Assembly: GCF_000012885.1 (NCBI RefSeq)
Contig: NC_007498.2
Span: forward strand, 248,001 to 312,000
DNA length: 64,000 nt
From: Syntrophotalea carbinolica DSM 2380
Lineage (GTDB): Bacteria > Desulfobacterota > Desulfuromonadia > Desulfuromonadales > Syntrophotaleaceae
Reading direction: 5' to 3'
Shown here piece by piece: positions 60,070 through 64,000 of the stretch. A model generated the notes under the pieces. The model saw only the letters and a program-made list of their open reading frames with translations, did not search any database and was not told the DNA's origin. Positions within the stretch are counted from its first letter, which is position 1. Each line of letters starts with the position of its first letter. The position numbers and the translations under genes are program-made.

Positions 60070-60966
60070 TCAACTGTCATAACCATGTATGCCAGCGTTC
60101 CGCAAAGCATCCTGCATGGCTTCCGCCATGCGGGCCGGGCTGCCGGCAACCTGGACACCGCTGCTGCGCAAGCTGGCTATTTTGTCTTCGGCACGTCCCG
60201 ACCCGCCGCTGACAATGGCACCGGCGTGCCCCATGCGTTTGCCGGGCGGAGCGGTGACGCCGGCGATATAGGCTGCCACCGGTTTGCGCATGTATTGTTT
60301 GATCCATGCGGCAGCCTCCTCTTCTGCGCTACCGCCGATTTCTCCGATGAGAAAAACACCCTCGGTATCCGGATCGTCGTTGAATAAGGCAAGAATATCG
60401 ATGAAGGAGGTGCCGATAATGGGATCTCCACCGATACCGACGCAAGTCGATTGTCCCAGACCGGCATCGCTGAGCTGTTGTACCGCTTCATAGGTGAGGG
60501 TTCCGCTGCGGGAAACGACACCGATGCTCCCCGGGCGGTGAATATCCCCGGGAAGAATGCCGACTTTGCACTGGTCGGGGGTTATCAGGCCCGGACAGTT
60601 GGGTCCGATAAGGCGCATGGCACTGTCGGTCAAGGCCCGATTTACCAGTACCATATCTCGCACCGGGATCCCTTCGGTGATGCAGACGGCTAATCCGACG
60701 CCGGCCTGGTCGGCTTCCAGAATAGCTTCGGCTGCCGCTTGAGGGGGCACAAGAATCATTGTCACATCGGCCTGGCAGCGTTCTACCGCCTCGGCAACGG
60801 TATCGAATACCGGGATGTCCTCAACGTGCGTGCCGCCTTTGCCGGGGGTGACACCGGCTACCACCTGGCTGCCGTAATCGCGGCACAGCAGCCCGTGCCG
60901 GCGGCCTGAACTGCCGGTCAACCCCTGTACCACGATGCGCGAATGACGATCAATGAGTATGGCCAT
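60070..60966 (-). CDS. sucD: Succinyl-CoA synthetase alpha subunit
   Basis: 298 residues. CoA-binding Rossmann start (VVQGLTGSSGRRHGL), VGGTHVEDIPVFDTV-type region, LIGPNCPGLITPDQCKVGI, and the phosphorylated His in KRMGHAGAIVSGGSG. With SucB/C makes succinyl-CoA interconversion with ATP or GTP. Follows sucC by 12 bp. Confidence 0.94.
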   Translation of the reverse strand: MAILIDRHSRIVVQGLTGSSGRRHGLLCRDYGSQVVAGVTPGKGGTHVEDIPVFDTVAEAVERCQADVTMILVPPQAAAEAILEADQAGVGLAVCITEGIPVRDMVLVNRALTDSAMRLIGPNCPGLITPDQCKVGILPGDIHRPGSIGVVSRSGTLTYEAVQQLSDAGLGQSTCVGIGGDPIIGTSFIDILALFNDDPDTEGVFLIGEIGGSAEEEAAAWIKQYMRKPVAAYIAGVTAPPGKRMGHAGAIVSGGSGRAEDKIASLRSSGVQVAGSPARMAEAMQDALRNAGIHGYDS

Positions 60967-60978
60967 CTTGTCGATCCT

Positions 60979-62145
60979 TCAGGCGGAAGGGGAAAGTTGC
61001 CGAACAATGGCGGTGGCCGCAGCAGCCAACCCGTCCTGCCAGCTGATGTTGAGCTGGGTCTGCTGCAGGAGGTGTTTGCCTTCATCGCGCCGTGCTCCAG
61101 CCATGCGCACCACGATAGGTAGCTGACAGCCCACCTGCTCGGCGGCTGCAATGAGGCCTTGGGCTATCAGGTCGCAGCGCATGATACCGCCGAAAATATT
61201 CACCAGAACCCCCTCGACAGCCGGATCCTCAAGCAAAATGCGGAAGGCTTCAACCACCTTGTCCTGATCGGCGCCGCCTCCGACATCGAGAAAGTTGGCC
61301 GGTTGTCCGCCGCATTCGCTGAGCATGTCGAGAGTTGCCATGGCCAGTCCGGCGCCATTGACCAGGCAGCCGATACATCCATCCATCTTGATGTAGGCGA
61401 TATCCGAATGTGCCGCCCGCACTTCCAAGGGGGCCAGCTGGCTCTCATCGAGCCATTCAAGCATTTCCTTCTGGCGGAACAGGGCACTGTCGTCGATAGA
61501 TACTTTGGCATCCATGGCCATCAAGCGGCCCTCTTCGGTTACCGCCAACGGGTTGATTTCCACCAGCGAGGCATCTTTTTCCAGAAGACAGCGATACAGG
61601 GACAATATCACCTTGCTTGCAGCTGCGCTCAGCGGCCCGTCCAGCCCCAGGAACCGTGCAATATCGCGGGCATGAAAGGCGCGCAGTCCCACCAGAGGGT
61701 CGATGGTGAGACGTCGCACGCGCTCCGGTGTCTTGCGCGCGGTCTGCTCAATGTCGACGCCCCCATCGGGGGAGGCAATGAGGCAATAGCGGCCGTTGGC
61801 CCGGTCGAGGGTCAGGGAAAGATACATTTCCCGGGCTACGGGGACGATCTCCTCGACCAGCAGGCTGCCTACATACAGCCCTTGATCACCCGTTTGCGCG
61901 GTGACCAGAGTATGCTGCAGCAAACGCTGGGCAATATTGCGCGCCTGATCCACTGAATTCACCCGGGCGACACCGCCTGCCTTGCCGCGGCCGCCAGCAT
62001 GAATCTGGGCTTTGACAACACAGCGGCCGGCAAAGGCCCTGGCGGCCTGCCCGGTTTCCTCTACGGAACGGGCCAGCCTGCCCTCCGGTATCGGAATGCC
62101 GTATCGGTGGAAGAGCTGCTTGGCTTGGTATTCATGCAGTTTCAT
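60979..62145 (-). CDS. sucC: Succinyl-CoA synthetase beta subunit
   Basis: 388 residues, ATP-grasp subunit: MKLHEYQAKQLFHRYGIPIP, KAQIHAGGRGKAGGV, LVEINPLAVTEEGRLMAMDAK, GLAMATLDMLSECGG and VNIFGGIMRCDLIAQGLI. Encoded just before sucD as usual. Confidence 0.96.
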   Translation of the reverse strand: MKLHEYQAKQLFHRYGIPIPEGRLARSVEETGQAARAFAGRCVVKAQIHAGGRGKAGGVARVNSVDQARNIAQRLLQHTLVTAQTGDQGLYVGSLLVEEIVPVAREMYLSLTLDRANGRYCLIASPDGGVDIEQTARKTPERVRRLTIDPLVGLRAFHARDIARFLGLDGPLSAAASKVILSLYRCLLEKDASLVEINPLAVTEEGRLMAMDAKVSIDDSALFRQKEMLEWLDESQLAPLEVRAAHSDIAYIKMDGCIGCLVNGAGLAMATLDMLSECGGQPANFLDVGGGADQDKVVEAFRILLEDPAVEGVLVNIFGGIMRCDLIAQGLIAAAEQVGCQLPIVVRMAGARRDEGKHLLQQTQLNISWQDGLAAAATAIVRQLSPSA

Positions 62146-62203
62146 TGCGGACTGGCCCCCGTGGTTGAACGTATCCGTTGCAGCGGATCACAAATGCACA
62201 GAG

Positions 62204-62851
62204 CTATTGCTGGGACGCCTTCCAGTCGGCCAGAAAGCGCTCGATGCCGACGTCCGTCAAGGGGTGTTTGGTCAGTTGCATGATGACATTGTAGGGGATG
62301 GTGCAGATATGCGCCCCCTGCAGTCCGGCTCTAAGGACATGTTGCGGGCTGCGAACCGATGCAACGATAATTTCCGTATCGAACCCGTAATTTTCGAAAA
62401 TAGTCAGGATCTCATCGACGCCTTCCATGCCGTCATGCCCGACATCGTCCAGTCGGCCGACAAAGGGGGACACATAGGCGGCGCCGGCTTTGGCGGCCAG
62501 CAGTGCCTGCAGCGGTGAAAAAATCAGCGTCATGTTGACACGGACACCGTCTTTGGCCAGAACGCGGGTAGCCTTCAGACCCTCGCCGGTCATGGGGATC
62601 TTGATCACGATATTGGTCGGATGGTACTGGATCAGTTCGCGCGCTTCGGCGATCATCCCCTCGGCGTCGGTAGCCACGACTTCCGCGGAAATCGGGCCAT
62701 CGATCAATTGGACGATATCTTTAAGGACGTCGGTAAACTTGCGTCCGGTTTTGGCAACCAGGGACGGATTGGTGGTAACGCCATCTACCAGCCCCATTTC
62801 ATGAGCCGCCTTGATCTGGTCGATATCGGCTGTGTCGATGAAAAATTTCAT
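62204..62851 (-). CDS. Transaldolase-like protein (TalC/FSA family)
   Basis: 215 residues, small transaldolase type: [32 protein letters not shown], Schiff-base Lys in [24 protein letters not shown]. Length fits the TalC/fructose-6-phosphate aldolase subfamily. With rpe it serves the non-oxidative pentose phosphate pathway. ATG 62851 follows GGAAGGAGATTCGC. Confidence 0.92.
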
Positions 62852-62908
62852 GCGAATCTCCTTCCGCGACAAGCGGTACAAAGCATGGAGTTTAGGGAAA
62901 AAATGCTC

Positions 62909-63175
62909 CTAGGATTTTCCGGATGTTTCCTGCGAATCGAAGAGCCTTATGCACTCTTCTGAACAGAAATAGTACGTTTGGCCCTTGATAACTTTTTTCA
63001 GGGCCAGACTGCGTGGAATAAAGGTGCCGCAGTGCGGATCGCGAACCATGGCTTCCCCTTCGGGGCGCTTTTCCGGTGGTGGCCGATGGGTGGCGTTTTT
63101 AAATAAGCCCGTCACTGCCGTAACCAGGTAGTAAGATAACAGAAAAAGGAAAAACAGCCATAGAAAACGAAACAT
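62909..63175 (-). CDS. Membrane-anchored YHS/TRASH-type small protein
   Basis: 88 residues. N-terminal membrane helix (FLWLFFLFLLSYYLV), a Pro-rich linker, then a TRASH/YHS-like metal-binding fold: RDPHCGTFIP and YYFCSEECIRLF, giving three Cys. Similar to the small PP0621-like family. Possible metal sensing or handling; function unknown. Directly downstream of folK. Confidence 0.8.
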   Translation of the reverse strand: MFRFLWLFFLFLLSYYLVTAVTGLFKNATHRPPPEKRPEGEAMVRDPHCGTFIPRSLALKKVIKGQTYYFCSEECIRLFDSQETSGKS

Positions 63176-63182
63176 ATGACAC

Positions 63183-63722
63183 TCACCAATGGCCGGGCAG
63201 GCGGCGGATGCCTGCGGTAGAGGGTAGTTGATGCAGCATGTCCCTCACGGTTTGCCGGCGCAAGGGATGGAGCAAGTCCGGGGCCAGGTCCATCAAGGGC
63301 ATAAGGACAAAAGCGCGTTCATGTAAGCGTGGATGGGGTACGACCAGATCCTGTTGTTGGACAATCTTATCGCCGTAAAGAAGCAGGTCTATATCAAGGG
63401 TGCGGGGCCCCCAATGTTCGTGGCGGCATCGACCGAAAGATTGCTCGATAGCCAGACCGGCCGCCAGCAATGCGGGTGCCTCCAAAAAAGTTTCAACCAT
63501 GAGTACGGCATTCAGAAAAGCCGGTTGACCGTCGGGGCCACCAACCGGTTCGGTTTCATAAATGGCGGATGCGGCCAGAACCTTGAGTTGCGGGAGATCG
63601 TGCAATGCCTGCCAGGCCCCTTGGAGGTTGGCAAGGCGGTCGCCGAGATTGGAGCCGAGGGCGAGAAACGCGGTGGTTGGCTGATGGTTACCATTCATAG
63701 CTGAGTATTTAACCATACCCAT
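63183..63722 (-). CDS. folK: 2-amino-4-hydroxy-6-hydroxymethyldihydropteridine pyrophosphokinase
   Basis: 179 residues (171 if it starts at ATG 63698). AFLALGSNLGDRLANLQ, YETEPVGGPDGQPAFLNAVL and the HPPK signature RCRHEHWGPRTLDIDLLLYG, then VPHPRLHERAFVLMPLMDLAPD. Folate synthesis. Neither start has a strong binding site. Confidence 0.93.
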   Translation of the reverse strand: MGMVKYSAMNGNHQPTTAFLALGSNLGDRLANLQGAWQALHDLPQLKVLAASAIYETEPVGGPDGQPAFLNAVLMVETFLEAPALLAAGLAIEQSFGRCRHEHWGPRTLDIDLLLYGDKIVQQQDLVVPHPRLHERAFVLMPLMDLAPDLLHPLRRQTVRDMLHQLPSTAGIRRLPGHW

Positions 63723-63810
63723 TCTTCAGGAGTCAATGTGGCGTGTGTGGGTGCTACCGGAAGAGATGCCGGAAGGGGGGTTGCTTGATGTCTTGTCTCC
63801 CTGCCTTGGT

Positions 63811-63844
63811 GTAAAAAAACGGCCGGGATTTCTCCCGGCCGTTT
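63811..63844 (-). terminator. Terminator of the alcohol dehydrogenase gene
   Basis: AACGGCCGGGA (63818-63828) pairs with TCCCGGCCGTT (63833-63843). On the minus strand it is followed by a run of T (the A run at 63813-63819), fitting the gene that ends at 63918. Confidence 0.88.
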
Positions 63845-63917
63845 CAGACGTACGATACTCGCTGACTTGTCGGGTTGCCCTCTTAAGCGGCCATCCGGCA
63901 AGTCGAGACGGGTATGA

Positions 63918-64000
63918 TTACATGGCAGCCTTGTAGATGTCGATGACCTGGTCCAGCGTAGCAGTACGAGGATTGGTCAGCATGCAGGCATCTTTCTGTG
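63918..64000 (-). CDS. Iron-containing alcohol dehydrogenase, C-terminal end (cut by window edge)
   Basis: Only the last 27 codons are visible, reading ...KDACMLTNPRTATLDQV and ending IDIYKAAM. The DAC-x-TNPR element and the IYKxAM end are typical of type III (iron-dependent) alcohol dehydrogenases. Such enzymes interconvert alcohols and aldehydes. The gene continues beyond the right edge. Confidence 0.8.
   Translation of the reverse strand, partial: QKDACMLTNPRTATLDQVIDIYKAAM

Overview
The window is gene-dense, GC-rich bacterial chromosome. It has an intact 14-subunit complex I operon, ResB/CcsA cytochrome c assembly, a Desulfovibrio-type molybdenum aldehyde oxidoreductase and the C-terminus of an iron-containing alcohol dehydrogenase. 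Together these point to an anaerobic Desulfobacterota bacterium of the Desulfuromonadales, probably close to Pelobacter/Syntrophotalea. That assignment is inference from gene content. I see no CRISPR array, insertion sequence, prophage or replication origin.

Layout. 0-3.2 kb (minus): TonB-dependent receptor, ccsA and the start of resB. 3.2-9 kb: a roughly 700-bp spacer with a ModE-like site, a small lipoprotein, a second-type EF-G, a large uncharacterised protein and a PhnP-like hydrolase. 9-14.2 kb: pepA, a cold-shock protein, hisZ and purA. 14.3-15.3 kb: two gap-free 248-bp copies of a promoter-tRNA-Lys-tRNA-Glu-hairpin unit flanking rnhA. 15.4-29.6 kb: nuoA, a fused nuoBCD, then nuoE to nuoN. 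29.6-32.8 kb: a CoA-binding protein, then small genes including two paralogous proteins, each followed by the same attenuator-like leader. 32.8-51.2 kb: a molybdenum enzyme island. 51.4-64 kb: housekeeping genes, mostly minus strand (homocysteine methyltransferase/MTHFR, Nudix, rpe, rsmB, htpX, DUF116, fmt, def, sucCD, transaldolase, folK), ending in an alcohol dehydrogenase fragment.

The molybdenum island is the main interest. A molybdopterin-binding protein with a four-cysteine tail precedes an aldehyde oxidoreductase whose eight [2Fe-2S] cysteines are spaced as in Desulfovibrio gigas Mop. They are followed by an iron-sulfur/CCG electron-transfer-like protein, a small zinc-ribbon redox protein, a methyltransferase, a C-GCAxxG-C-C protein, a radical SAM protein, an AMP-dependent CoA-ligase-like enzyme, XdhC, a MocA-like nucleotidyltransferase fused to an HD domain, a histidine phosphatase, ModBC, a DUF364 protein, a DUF3343 protein, a cysteine-desulfurase-like enzyme and ModA. 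The gene set resembles the Desulfovibrio vulgaris DVU_1551-1559 neighbourhood and overlaps marker genes linked to selenium-dependent molybdenum hydroxylases. The radical SAM, methyltransferase and CoA-ligase steps have no role I can name, which makes this the best candidate for an undescribed maturation system. The repeated leaders and ModE-like sites suggest control by molybdenum or by the cofactor.
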